From Megaustenia siamemsis (Eukaryota; Mollusca; Gastropoda; Stylommatophora; Ariophantidae), in contig JAVIAB010000049.1 in assembly GCA_032433765.1 (NCBI GenBank), positions 18,399,768-18,463,767 on the forward strand: DNA of 64,000 nucleotides, in the 5' to 3' direction. The notes under the pieces were generated by a model. That model was not told where the DNA came from. It searched no databases and was given only the letters and a program-made list of their open reading frames with translations. Below, piece after piece: positions 32,263 to 41,640 of this stretch; the first letter of the stretch is position 1, and each line of letters starts with the position of its first letter. The position numbers were made by a program, and so were the translations under genes.

Positions 32263-33085
32263 TTATATATTATTATTTTCTATACGTTATTATTCTGATA
32301 ACATAGCTCTCCTATCACACAGCCATCAACAGATGCAGGATAAAATGAGCATACTTTATGAGAGATCACAACAGCAGGGACTAAAGATTAATAGAGATAA
32401 GACCAACATTATGAGAATTAATGCAGTCGGCAATAACCAAATAAAATTAGGAGAAATACCTCTACTAGACGTACAATCTTACATATATCTGAGCAGTAAC
32501 ATAGATAAAGAGGGATGAACAGAAAATGATACCAAAATAAGGATATCAAAAGCAAGAGGAGCTTTCATTGCACTGGGAAACATATGGAAATCCAAAGAAA
32601 TTAGGTTAAATACAAAAATTAAAATGTTCAACTCAAATGTTAAATCGGTCCTATTATATGGATGTGAAACATGGAGAACAACAAAATTGACAATCATGAA
32701 GATACAGACTTTCATTAATGGATGCTTTACGCAGAATAAAAGGATGGAAATGGCAGGACAAAATCACTTACACAGAATTATGGAAATGTACCAGTCAAAC
32801 ACCAGTGGATAAAGAGATACAGCGAAGATGATGGCGCTGGATAGGACACACACTGCGGAAGCCAACTGAGAGTATTACACAACAGGCCCTTTTTTGGAAT
32901 CCCCAAGGGAAAAGACAAAGAGGAAGACCAAGGAATTTTTGGAGAAGAGAGATAGAAGCAGAGATGAAGATAATGGGGAAAACATGGAATGATCTTAAAA
33001 GAATGGGAAAAAAACAGATCGACATGGAAAGTGTTTGTTGAAGACCTATGCTCCACGGGGAGCTGAAAGGTAGAAGAAGATTTTC
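32263..33085 (+). mobile_element. LINE-A, longest copy, with RT palm remnant
   Basis: Starts in the RT active-site region: RYYSDNIALLSHSHQQMQDK (YSDN in place of YADD), QGLKINRDKTNIMRIN, YIYLSSNIDKEG, then a TGA. Continues in another frame with KMFNSNVKSVLLYGCETWRT, and ends with the RRWRWIG-type block, QRGRPRNF-type block and WKVFVEDLCSTGS. Clearly a dead copy. Confidence 0.85.
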
Positions 33086-33490
33086 TATACAAACGTGTAC
33101 TCAATTTCAATCTTTCACCTATCCTTCATCATGTAGCACATCCCTCTCTCGTTTCATCATTTCATCTCTTGCCCCCCTGCCTACTTCTCATTAACCTGCC
33201 TGTCCCTATCATCATAAATGTAGGGATGTTTATCTGTGTCCCATTGTTTGTTGTTCTCGTTTCTTTTTTAGAAGGTCGCATGTTGGCCGAAACGTTAGTA
33301 TTTTGTTGTGTTCCTTTTATGTAAAGCTGCCACCATACCTTGTAGGAGTGTATGTTACATCTCACTATTGGCTACCTTTTGCTCCTATGTTGATCTCTCC
33401 TCCTGTTATGTTTCATTGTCTTTCTAATATTCCAACCATTCAACTTTTTCGTAGATGGCTCTTAGACTGGTCTTGTTAGGAATGTTCTCG
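33086..33490 (+). other. Element Q copy and unclassified flank
   Basis: GCATGTTGGCCGAAACGTTA, TTTTGTTGTGTTCC and CTTGTAGGAGTGTATG match 25370-25445. The preceding GTAGCACATCCCTCTC is like text in LINE-D upstream DNA at 24730. The remainder to 33490 is unclassified. Confidence 0.4.
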
Positions 33491-34540
33491 TATACCCGGG
33501 GAATGATCTCAAATAAAGATTCAATTGTCTATAGAAATGGCTACAAATAAAGATGCAATAACAATACATTAATGATCTCAAATAAAGTTTCAATTGTCTA
33601 CAGAAATGGCTACAAATAAAGATGGAAAAACAGTAAATGAATGATCTCTAATAAAGTTTCAATTGTCTACAGAAATGGCTACAAATAAAGATGCAATGAC
33701 AATACATTAATGATCTCAAATAAAGTTTCAATTGTCTACAGAAATGGCTACAAATAAAGATGCATAGACTATACATTAATGATCTCAAATAAAGTTTCAA
33801 ATGTCTACAGAAATGGCTACAAATAAAGATGCATAGACTATACATTAATGATCTCAAATAAAGTTTCAAATGTCTACAGAAATGGCTACAAATAAAGGTG
33901 CATAGACTATACATTAATGATCTCAAATAAAGTTTCAAATGTCTACAGAAATGGCTACAAATAAAGATGCATAGACTATACATTAATGATCTCAAATAAA
34001 GTTTCAATCGTCTACAAAAATGGCTACAAATAAAGATGCATAGACTATACATTAATGATCTCAAATAAAGTTTCAAATGTCTACAGAAATGGCTACAAAT
34101 AAAGATGCATAGACTATACATTAATGATCTCAAATAAAGTTTCAATTGTCTATAGAAATGGCTACAAATAAAGATGCATAGACTATACATTAATTATCTC
34201 AAATAAAGTTTCAAATGTCTACAGAAATGGCTACAAATAAAGATGCATAGACTATACATTAATGATCTCAAATAAAGTTTCAATTGTCTATATAAATGGC
34301 TACAAATAAAGATGCATTGACTATACATTAATGATCTCAAATAAAGTTTCAATTGTCTACAGAAATGGCTACAAATAAAGATGCATTGACTATACATTAA
34401 TGATCTCAAATAAAGTTTCAATTGTCTACAGAAATGGCTACAAATAAAGATGCATTGACTATACATTAATGATCTCAAATAAATTTTCAATTGTCTACAG
34501 AAATGGCTACAAATAAAGATGCAATGAAACTTCAAAAAAA
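33491..34540. repeat. 69-bp satellite, about 15 copies
   Basis: Unit landmarks ATGGCTACAAATAAAGATGC and AATGATCTCAAATAAAGTTT. Each unit carries two AATAAA motifs on the plus strand. Because 69 is divisible by 3, one minus frame stays open as a 23-residue repeat; there is no other sign that it is coding. It ends 27 bp from a filamin exon donor. Confidence 0.95.
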
Positions 34541-34566
34541 AGGGTCTTAAATAAATATTCGATTAC

Positions 34567-34698
34567 CATAAAACGTGTTATTTTTCCCAACGATTCCGCC
34601 TTTCAGGTCATGAACTTTGACCTGTGAAGGGTCACAGATGTCAACTGGACAACCATCCAGGTATTTCCCATTATAAAACATAGCGACGTTCCAAGTGC
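34567..34698 (-). CDS. Filamin-like exon: repeat end and start of the next repeat
   Basis: A 132-bp exon, phase 1 at both ends, acceptor CCTCTAG|GC and donor TATG|GTAATC. It encodes TWNVAMFYNGKYLDGCPVDI, CDPSQVKVHDLKGGIVGKNN and TFY. This is a textbook filamin segment: G-x-W-x-V strand, YNGKYLxGCPV (in place of the usual GSPF), then DPSQVKV opening the next repeat and the GxVG loop. It joins the exon at 44239-44356 (TADETGTWNV) and that at 21998-22174 (NNTFYVDCTR). Confidence 0.93.
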
Positions 34699-34839
34699 CT
34701 AGAGGGGAGATAATTCACACTCTATTTTTAATTAATTGTCATATTCAACAATTTTATCATAATTTTATTGAAGCACTTTTACAGACCAGGCATATAGCAA
34801 ATAAAATGTGTGGAGTTATTGCTCTTTGTAAACAAACAA
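34699..34839. other. Short unclassified intron segment
   Basis: Pyrimidine-poor intron between the exon acceptor and the LINE-F insertion; nothing recognised. Confidence 0.4.
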
Positions 34840-34850
34840 TATACCACTAT

Positions 34851-35694
34851 CTATCTATTGACCTTTCGAGCCGTAACCGGCCCATAGGGCGTAGACCAAG
34901 ATACACCTTCTCCTATATGAATTTTTGTTCTAGCAGTTTTCTTTTAAAGATATTTTATCAAATCTCGCCATCTGTCTCTGTTCTGTGCAAGCAGTTCTAT
35001 CTCATTGAGGGAGCCGATTCCTGCTGCTCTTGCCTCTCTCATCAATGTTCTTCTCAGTGTCTCCCTGGGTCTTCCTCTTTTTCTTTTACCTGTTGTTTCC
35101 CATATGAGGGCTTGCTTTGCTATTCGATTATTATCTCTTCTCATCACATGTCCAACGTATGACCATCGTCTTTTCTTTATTACTGAAGATATTAGTGGTT
35201 GATTGGCGATTTCTCTAATTTCCTCGTTTGTTTTGAATTCGTTCCATTCTATACCAAGTATTTTCCTTAGACATTTATTTTCGAATGCGTTCAACTTTGT
35301 TTCTATATCTCTTGTTGTTTTCCAGCTTTCACACGCATACGTAAGGGTTGATAGTACATTTGATTTGAATAGCCTAAGTTTTGTGTTTGTGCTAATGAGT
35401 TTTGATTTCCACAACTTTTCAAGGCTTCTGAAAGACATTGCTGCTTTAGCCAGTCTGATTCTAATTTCTTTGCTCGTATCCCCTTCTCGATCAATGTGAC
35501 TTCCAAGATAGATAAAGTGATCGATCTCTTCTACTGGTTTGTTTTCCATGTATATTTTGTCACTTGTTGGAATTAAACTTTTCATGACTTTAGTCTTTTC
35601 ATGATTGACCTCAAGCCCAATTTTGCTGGCTATTGATGATAGTTCATTTGTGTTTTCCTGCATCGTTTTTATCTGACTGCTGATGAGAACTATG
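34851..35694 (-). mobile_element. LINE-F, 844 bp, with TSD TATACCACTAT
   Basis: Flanked by TATACCACTAT at 34840-34850 and 35695-35705. One intact minus frame runs through the whole insert: IASKIGLEVNHEKTKVMKSL, EEIDHFIYLGSHIDREGDTS, KEIRIRLAKAAMSFRSLEKL, then the same 164 residues as the copy at 9151-9645 up to RDRWRDLIKYL. It starts just after the RT active site, so it is 5'-truncated. The 3' end (left) has GACCTTTCGAGCC and CTATCTATC. Confidence 0.95.
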
Positions 35695-35764
35695 TATACC
35701 ACTATACTACATACAATATACACTATACAAAATATACTAACAACAAATCAAATATCAATAAACT

Positions 35765-36215
35765 GAGCTGAAACTAAGAATGGCAAAATGTTACACCTTC
35801 TCAATATTCCTGTATGGTGCAGAAACATGGACATTGGACAAGAAAACAGAACAGAAAATTGAAGCCTTTGAAATGTGGATTTATAGAAGAATAAGTAGAA
35901 TTGGATGGAAACAAAAGATAACAAACGATAAAGTTTTAAAACAACTGAAAATAAAAAGATAACTACTAAATACAATTGAGACAAGACTAATGAAATTTTT
36001 GGGGCATGTTAAAAGACACAACAGCCTACTAAAAGTAATATTGGAAGGAAAAATACAAGGTAAAAGAGGCAAAGGCAGACCAAGACTAACATGGACGAGT
36101 AACATCAAAAGATGGTCAAGTCAATCTATGACAGCCTGCACCATCAAAGCAAGAAACAGAGTAGAATGGCGATCCATGGTAGCCAACCTTCGTTGCGGAG
36201 AAGGCACACGATGAT
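35765..36215 (+). mobile_element. LINE-D C-terminal copy
   Basis: Starts with YTFSIFLYGAETWTLDKKTE, then KIEAFEMWIYRRISRIGWKQ, a stop at 35960, MKFLGHVKRHNSLLKVIL, GKRGKGRPRLTWTSNIKRWS, EWRSMVANLRCGEGTR and an ATGATGATGA tail. Needs one readthrough. Confidence 0.88.
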
Positions 36216-36820
36216 GATGATGAGACAAACACATTAGAGGAATTCAAATACCTATGAAGTCCAGTGACAAATGACAATTCACAAACAGCAGAAATAGGCT
36301 CAAGATGCAACAAAGCTTGTAAAATCATTGGACAGCTATCGCCACTATTATCCAACAAAGAAATAACTCTAGAGGCAAAACGGGCACTCTACAATACAAT
36401 CTTCATCGCAACATTGTGCTACCAATGCCAGACCTGGACCACAGATGCAAGAACAATAAGAAAAATAACCTCTACAGAGATGAAATGTGTTAGACGAATA
36501 ACAGGAAACAATCTGAGAGATAATATCAGAAATGAAGAACTGAGAAAAAAAAGCAAGGACTAACCCCCGCCATAGAATATATCAAGGAACAATAGATAAA
36601 ATGGTTTGGCCATGTGACAAGGAAGAAAGATCAAAACACAACACAAAGAGCCTTCAATAAACATTGCGAGAACACCAGACTCAATAGTCGACAACGAAAA
36701 GGGTGGATTGACGGAATATTAGAAACACTAGGAAACATAACAGCAGCAGAAGCGAACAGAAGTGCAAAAGACCGCAAATTATATTTCCCGTCGACGCTGA
36801 AATGCAAATGAGGAAGGAAA
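36216..36820 (+). mobile_element. LINE-E C-terminal copy
   Basis: Plus strand: CNKACKIIGQLSPLLSNKE, TLEAKRALYNTIFIATLCYQ, EMKCVRRITGNNLRDNIRNE, then a shifted frame MTRKKDQNTTQRAFNKHCE and GILETLGNITAAEANRSAKD, ending FPSTLKCK. Followed by a purine tail. Confidence 0.85.
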
Positions 36821-36829
36821 GAAGCAGAA

Positions 36830-36850
36830 GAAAAAGACGAAGAAGAAGAA

Positions 36851-36888
<38 letters not shown>

Positions 36889-36920
36889 GGAAGAAGAGGA
36901 AGAAGAAGAAGACAAACAAA
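36830..36920. repeat. (GAAGAA/GAGGAA)n purine repeat
   Basis: About 90 bp of GAAGAAGAG. Lies at the 3' end of LINE-E; the 8.8-kb LINE-E copy has a shorter AGAAGAAGAG tail at the same place, so this is probably its expanded tail. Confidence 0.85.
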
Positions 36921-37029
36921 TAATATGTGGGTGTTTATAAAGTCGCTGTGCAGTGAAAGTATTTGTGAAATTGAGGGAAATTGTAACGTAATTTTTGTAT
37001 TATTCATCTAGACACTACTGCTCTTGGCT

Positions 37030-37335
37030 GGCTTGTATTGGGTAATGTGACTGTTCACACGATGACGTTGTGTCTGTCTACAGCATGTGTTCAAAATCTC
37101 CACCACGGGCCTCAAGACATTTGTTGACTCGCCTCTCTATATTTTAGAAAACTTTCTGGATAATGACCGGTGATATTTGTTGGATCTGAGTGACGATTTA
37201 TTCTTTCAGGTCATTAACTGTTTGTGGATTATTTAGATCAACCTTTCCTTTCAGCTCACCCCACAGATAATAGTCAGGCGGAGTTAGGACTTGTGAGTCT
37301 GGAACTGTCAGCACAAATTGTCGAATTACTTCTTC
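37030..37335 (-). pseudogene. Mariner/Tc1-type transposase C-terminal remnant
   Basis: Minus strand, one frame with two stops: QFVLTVPDSQ, LTPPDYYLWGELKGKV, DLNNPQTVNDLKE, stop, IVTQIQQISPVIIQKVF, stop, NIERRVNKCLEARGGDFEHM. The pattern L-x-PPDYxLWGxLK ... NNPxT ... C ... GGxFEH is characteristic of the C-terminal end of DDE transposases of the IS630-Tc1-mariner group. No inverted terminal repeat was recognised. Confidence 0.7.
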
Positions 37336-37359
37336 ACTATATTTGTCACCATTCATCAT

Positions 37360-37860
37360 CATCATCCTCATCAAGTACCATGCCTGCTGGCGTAGTTAAT
37401 CATGTCTCTCCACAACTTTCGATCCCGACAGTTCTTTATCATTTCTATTGTTGATCTTCTGCCAAGCCATTCTCTTAAAGTTGTCTGGTATCTTTTCTCT
37501 ATTTCTTCGTCCCTCAATTTTCCCAGTTGTTACAATATATTCCAGCTGTTCTCTTCTCATTACATGGCCAAAAATGATGATTGTTTCTTCCTAATATTGG
37601 AAATTAGCTCTCTTTTTGCTTTGGCCTCTTTCAGAACGTTTTAATTAATCTTCTTAGCTGTCCATGGTATTCTCAACATTCTTCTGTAAAACCACATTTC
37701 TACAAACTCCAGTGATTTCTTTGTCTGTTGTCCTATTGTACATGATTCACATCCATATGTTAAGACTGGCTGTACATAACATTTAAGAACTCTTTTTCTT
37801 GTTTCTATTGTCAACAATGGATTGCATAGTATCTTCCTCATTGCTACCATTACGGAAGAC
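37360..37860 (-). mobile_element. LINE-B C-terminal copy
   Basis: Minus strand: MVAMRKILCNPLLTIETRKR, VLKCYVQPVLTYGCESCTIG, MWFYRRMLRIPWTAKKIN, then frameshifts; KLWRDMINYASRHGT-like end and a GATGATGA tail at 37355-37370. Confidence 0.85.
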
Positions 37861-37861
37861 A

Positions 37862-38080
37862 TAAAAAAAAAAAGTGAAGAGCCCCCGTCACGCCAAGTGG
37901 CGTATAGGGAACATGGTGTTAGTGGCCATAATTTTTACAGACCTTCAGTACATGATTTTTGGGGTAATATGGTCAGTATTACGCCCGTGCCGTTTTACTT
38001 TCCCCGAAAACAATCCGGTACCAATTTAAGGTTGGGTGAACCTGGAAGCCGTCGATCAGAATCGAACCCGAACCTCTTAT
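37862..38080 (-). mobile_element. SINE-T lacking its tRNA head
   Basis: Has the T-tail (plus: AAAAAAAAAAAAGTG), hairpin GTCACGCCAAGTGGCG and body, but stops at about box B (CAGAATCGAACCCG). The 5' end is truncated, as expected from incomplete reverse transcription. Confidence 0.85.
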
Positions 38081-38159
38081 TACAGAAGACATGTTCAACC
38101 CCAAAAAGTCGCCATGTTTTCAATGTTTAACGTCATTTCCTGTCAGCAATTTAACCATG

Positions 38160-38184
38160 AATATCTCTCTCTCTCTCTCTCTCT

Positions 38185-38219
<35 letters not shown>

Positions 38220-38220
38220 G
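38160..38220. repeat. (TC)n microsatellite
   Basis: About 60 bp of CT dinucleotides with one TTTT break. Confidence 0.95.
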
Positions 38221-38690
38221 ATCAGGACTTAATCAGATTAGGATTCCAGACTCTCACATGAAGGAAGGAAGGTCGCCCCCCACAGACAGAACATCACAAT
38301 TAGAGTCTGCCAGATCCACTCTGATTGAACACCCGTTAAAAACGTTGCACTGTGTTCTGCGTCAGTGGCCCAGTGCATCCGATTTCAGCCAGCATTTTAT
38401 TCAGGTTAGCTTTCCTTAGCCTTTGATTGTCCCCAATCTTCCTGCAAGGCAGCAGATGATCTTTTCTGTAGGGGGATTCTGCCCTTAGATGGTCGGCCGT
38501 CCCAGGTTTACGAGCACCATCAGCCCGAGTCACTAGAGGTGACTAACACAGACATACTCACACAAAAAGATAGGAGATGTGACCAACACAGACTTGAACA
38601 CAGCGATACGAGGCATGACTAACACTGACTCACATCAATATCATAACAGCTTGTTGTGTTATGCTGCAGACGGGATTGTGGACACAGAAT
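38221..38690 (-). other. Unclassified segment with a 65-codon minus ORF
   Basis: The minus strand from 38533 to 38336 is open: TRADGARKPGTADHLRAESP, YRKDHLLPCRKIGDNQRLRK, ANLNKMLAEIGCTGPLTQN. Composition looks like a real protein (charged, one PCRK motif), but no family is recognised. It might be a retroelement piece. The rest of the segment has ACTAACACAGACATAC-type weak repeats. Confidence 0.35.
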
Positions 38691-38694
38691 CATC

Positions 38695-39130
38695 GAGCTC
38701 CGTCTCCGCATTGAAGGTTGACTAATACTGAGCGCCATTCCACTCTGTCTCTTGCTTTGATGGTGCCAGTTGTCATAGGCTGACTTGTCCATCTTTTGGT
38801 GTTACTCGTCCATGTTGGTCTTTGTCTGCCTCTGCCTATATTACCCTGCATTTTCTTTACCAATATTACTTTTATTTAGGCTGTTGTGTCTTTTAACATT
38901 CCCCAAAATTGTCATTTGTCTTCTAATTGTGTTTAGTAGTTCTCTTTTAATTTTTAATTGTTTTAAAACTTCATCATTTGTTCTTTTTTATTTCCATCCA
39001 ATTCTTCCTATTCTTCTATAAATCCACATTTCAAAGGCTTCAATTTTCTGTTCTGTTTTCTTGTCTAATGTCCATGTTACTGCACCATACAGGAATATTG
39101 AGAAGATATAACATTTTGCTTTTCTTATTT
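38695..39130 (-). mobile_element. LINE-D C-terminal copy
   Basis: Minus strand landmarks: AFEMWIYRRIGRIGWK, ELLNTIRRQMTILGNVKR, EWRSVLVNLQCGDG. Many indels. Confidence 0.78.
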
Positions 39131-39284
39131 ATTTTATATTATTAGGACATCATGATGTAATATTCATCAACCGGTGACGTATTTCACAAACATTGTTGAA
39201 GTCCCCGCATTGCAACTTTACGAACACCCTGTATTATAACAACATGCGTTCAGTCTCAACATATTCTTATTTTGTTTTCTATGT

Positions 39285-39610
39285 TCTTTTGGGGGACTGG
39301 TTGGTCTCGAGGTAAGACGCCGGCCTCGGGACAGAGAGATTGTGGGTTCAAATCCCGGCTAAACCGGATTTTTATTTATGATTTCTCTCTTCGGCAACCA
39401 CCTCTGGTCTCAGCAGTGGGGCCCGGCTTGAAACGTCAATTACTCATCGACGGAAACAAATATGAGTACCTCCGAAGTGTCAAAAGTTCTCAGTTCTCTG
39501 CCTGTAAGGCGAGGGACCCCTGTGCACACGGCTGCCAGGGAAAAATACATTATCACGCAATGTAGGGACTTCGTCTGAGGTAAAAGCTGTGGCGAACGAA
39601 AAAAAAAAAT
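39285..39610 (+). mobile_element. SINE-2, reference copy
   Basis: tRNA-like head with box A (TGGTCTCGAGGTAAGA) and box B (GGGTTCAAATCCCGGC), a body containing CAACCACCTCTGGTCTCAGC, and TCATCGACGGAAAC. It ends GGTAAAAGCTGTGGCGAACG plus an A-run. This copy carries the most intact head of its family. Flanks 39131-39284 and 39611-39740 are unclassified. Confidence 0.85.
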
Positions 39611-39740
39611 GTTCTTCTGCTTTTCAGCATGGAGTAAGTAGTAAAAGGGTGTTCTTGGCAGTGTTCTTTAGTTCGGCCAGAATCGGTTATTTGCGTGGCT
39701 TCATATATGTCCTTCTCTCTTTAGAAGTCTTTCACCCAAC

Positions 39741-40880
39741 CTAGATCTTGTACCATTTCATTTCGATCAAATCACGTCAATGACTTAATTACAGTTTATT
39801 TAAGATCAGTCAATTCGAGGCAGTCATTTAACTACGTTTATTTCACTCCAGCCACTAAATTTCAATTTTTCAAATATCTCATGTCACTCCATTCATTGGT
39901 TATTATTGGTTATTGGTTATGGAAGGCCTCGGCATCACAGTAAACGAATTAAAATCCATAATTGCTCAACCGCCCGTGACAGTGGAATCATCCGAATTAC
40001 TAACTCATCTCCCAAACAAAGAAAGGTAACTGTAGTCCCCATCGTAGCAGTCTCAGCACACGCCAAAAGACATAAGGCGAAACCGCGCAGAAATTGAACA
40101 CAGCCAACTGTTCCCTGTCATACGATATCATCATTCATCGTAAACAAGCGGGATATCGAAGCAGGATCAAAACGGATGAGACACACAGCTCACGGTGTGC
40201 ACAGAGCACTTAACTCAGTAGCTCCTGCAACAAGCCGGACTTGGAATATGAGGAATACACTTTTCAGACATAGCCTTCGATGGTTCCTGCCGCCTATCCA
40301 CCATATACCATGGGAGTTCACGTCCTCCCGAAAATGATGATCGTCGTAGCACTTGATGATGTTACCATCATTGATGACCCCAATTCCAAAACCAAGCATT
40401 CCAGTCTCAATGTTACAAATATCTCATGTCACTCCATTTATAAAACCAAGCATTCCAGTCTCAATGTTACAACTATCTCATATCACTCCATTTATAAAAC
40501 CAAGCATTCCAGTCTCAATGTTACAAATATCTCATGTCACTCCATTTATAAAACCAAGCATTCCAGTCTCAATCTTTCAAATATCTCATATCACTCCATT
40601 CATAAAACCAAGCATTCCAGCCTCAATCTTTCAAATATCTCATATCACTCCATTCATAAAACCAAGCATTCCAGCCTCAATCTTTGAAATATCTCATGTC
40701 ACTCCATTCATAAAACCAAGCATTCCAGCCTCAATCTTTCAAATATCTCATATCACTCCATTCATAAAACCAAGCATTCCAGTCTCATTCTTTCAAATAT
40801 CTCATATCACTCCATTCATAAAACCAAGCATTCCAGTCTCAATCTTTCAAATATCTCATGTTACTCCATTCATACAACAT
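39741..40880. repeat. 54-bp satellite, interrupted by element R
   Basis: Unit landmarks AAAACCAAGCATTCCAGTCT and AAATATCTCATATCACTCCA. Nine good units lie between 40386 and 40880; degenerate units occur at 39741-39904 and again at 41310-41395. Period 54 keeps plus frames open. Confidence 0.92.
39905..40385 (-). mobile_element. Element R inserted in the 54-bp array
   Basis: Plus landmarks: TTGGTTATGGAAGGCCTCGG, AACGAATTAAAATCCATAAT, CATACGATATCATCATTCAT, CAGTAGCTCCTGCAACAAGC, then TGATGACCCCAATTCC at its 5' end. Flanked on both sides by the 54-bp array. Confidence 0.82.
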
Positions 40881-40883
40881 CTG

Positions 40884-41308
40884 TGCGCATACAATGGGTA
40901 GAGTCATTGCAGAAGTCCAAAATACGTAAGGTCACCTTTGTTTATGTCCCTGGACATGCGGGAGTTCGGGGAAATGAAAGAGCGGACAGGTTGGCTAGCT
41001 GCGCTGTCGTTGAGGACGGGCAACCAATGGATCGGGCGGACATCATCAATGCCTCCGAGATGTTGGAAGAGCACATGACTTCGAAAAACACAGATCAACG
41101 TCACTTCTTCGGATGATGGAAATGGGAGTTAAGATGGGCACAGCCAGAAACGAGAAACTTAGTGGCCGTGTAAGAAGACTTATCAACCAACACAGAACTG
41201 GAGTCGTCAGTCGCTGGAAACTGCGGGACTTGCTGAGGAGGGGATCTGAGCACCTATGGACATGTTCGGAGTGTAATGATGATGACCCGTAAATAACTCA
41301 ATAACTCA
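40884..41308 (+). mobile_element. LINE-J: RNase H end and 3' region
   Basis: Plus frame: KIRKVTFVYVPGHAGVRGNE, RADRLASCAVVEDGQPMDRA is the last part of a LINE RNase H domain (VPGHxGxxGNExADxLA carries the His and Asp of the active site). After a stop and shift: LSGRVRRLINQHRTGVVSRW, LRRGSEHLWTCSECNDDDP. Ends in an (AATAACTC)n tail. Inserted in the 54-bp array. Confidence 0.88.
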
Positions 41309-41395
41309 ACTCATAAAACCAAGCATTCAACTCTCAATCTTTCAAATATCTCATGTCACTTCAATCATAAAATCAATCATTCCATCTCAATAATC

Positions 41396-41640
41396 TCATC
41401 TACAGTGTTGGGATTAGTGGAATTGTTACTGTAGTGTGTTTTCAAGTGATTCTTTCTGCTCTGGATTTTCGTTTGCGGAGTGCAAACAGCAGTGGTCCAG
41501 CTGCGTTCACCCGATCACAAAGTCAACATGATTTTAGTGCCAGCGCTATCAGGATGAACACTTTCGTAGATTATTGGAACGAGAGATAAGCTGATATGAA
41601 AATGTCCCGCGTGCAGTGACGTGAAATCGTCTAAAGTCAC
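41396..41640. other. Unclassified segment between two arrays
   Basis: About 245 bp with no tandem structure and no long ORF. No match to other repeats of the window was noticed. Confidence 0.35.

Noticed and set aside
33648..34535. 180- and 113-codon minus ORFs with a Cys-rich 23-residue repeat (CIFICSHFC).
   Set aside because: 69-bp satellite; the cysteines come from ACA/GCA in the unit and the frame breaks at a single-base change between blocks.
39295..39365. A second tRNA gene candidate (GGGTTCAAATCCCGGC).
   Set aside because: Head of SINE-2; other copies share the body, and no acceptor-stem pairing is evident.
40883..41116. A host RNase H gene.
   Set aside because: The VPGHAGVRGNERAD block is a LINE RNase H remnant, cut by arrays and followed by a LINE 3' region seen three times.
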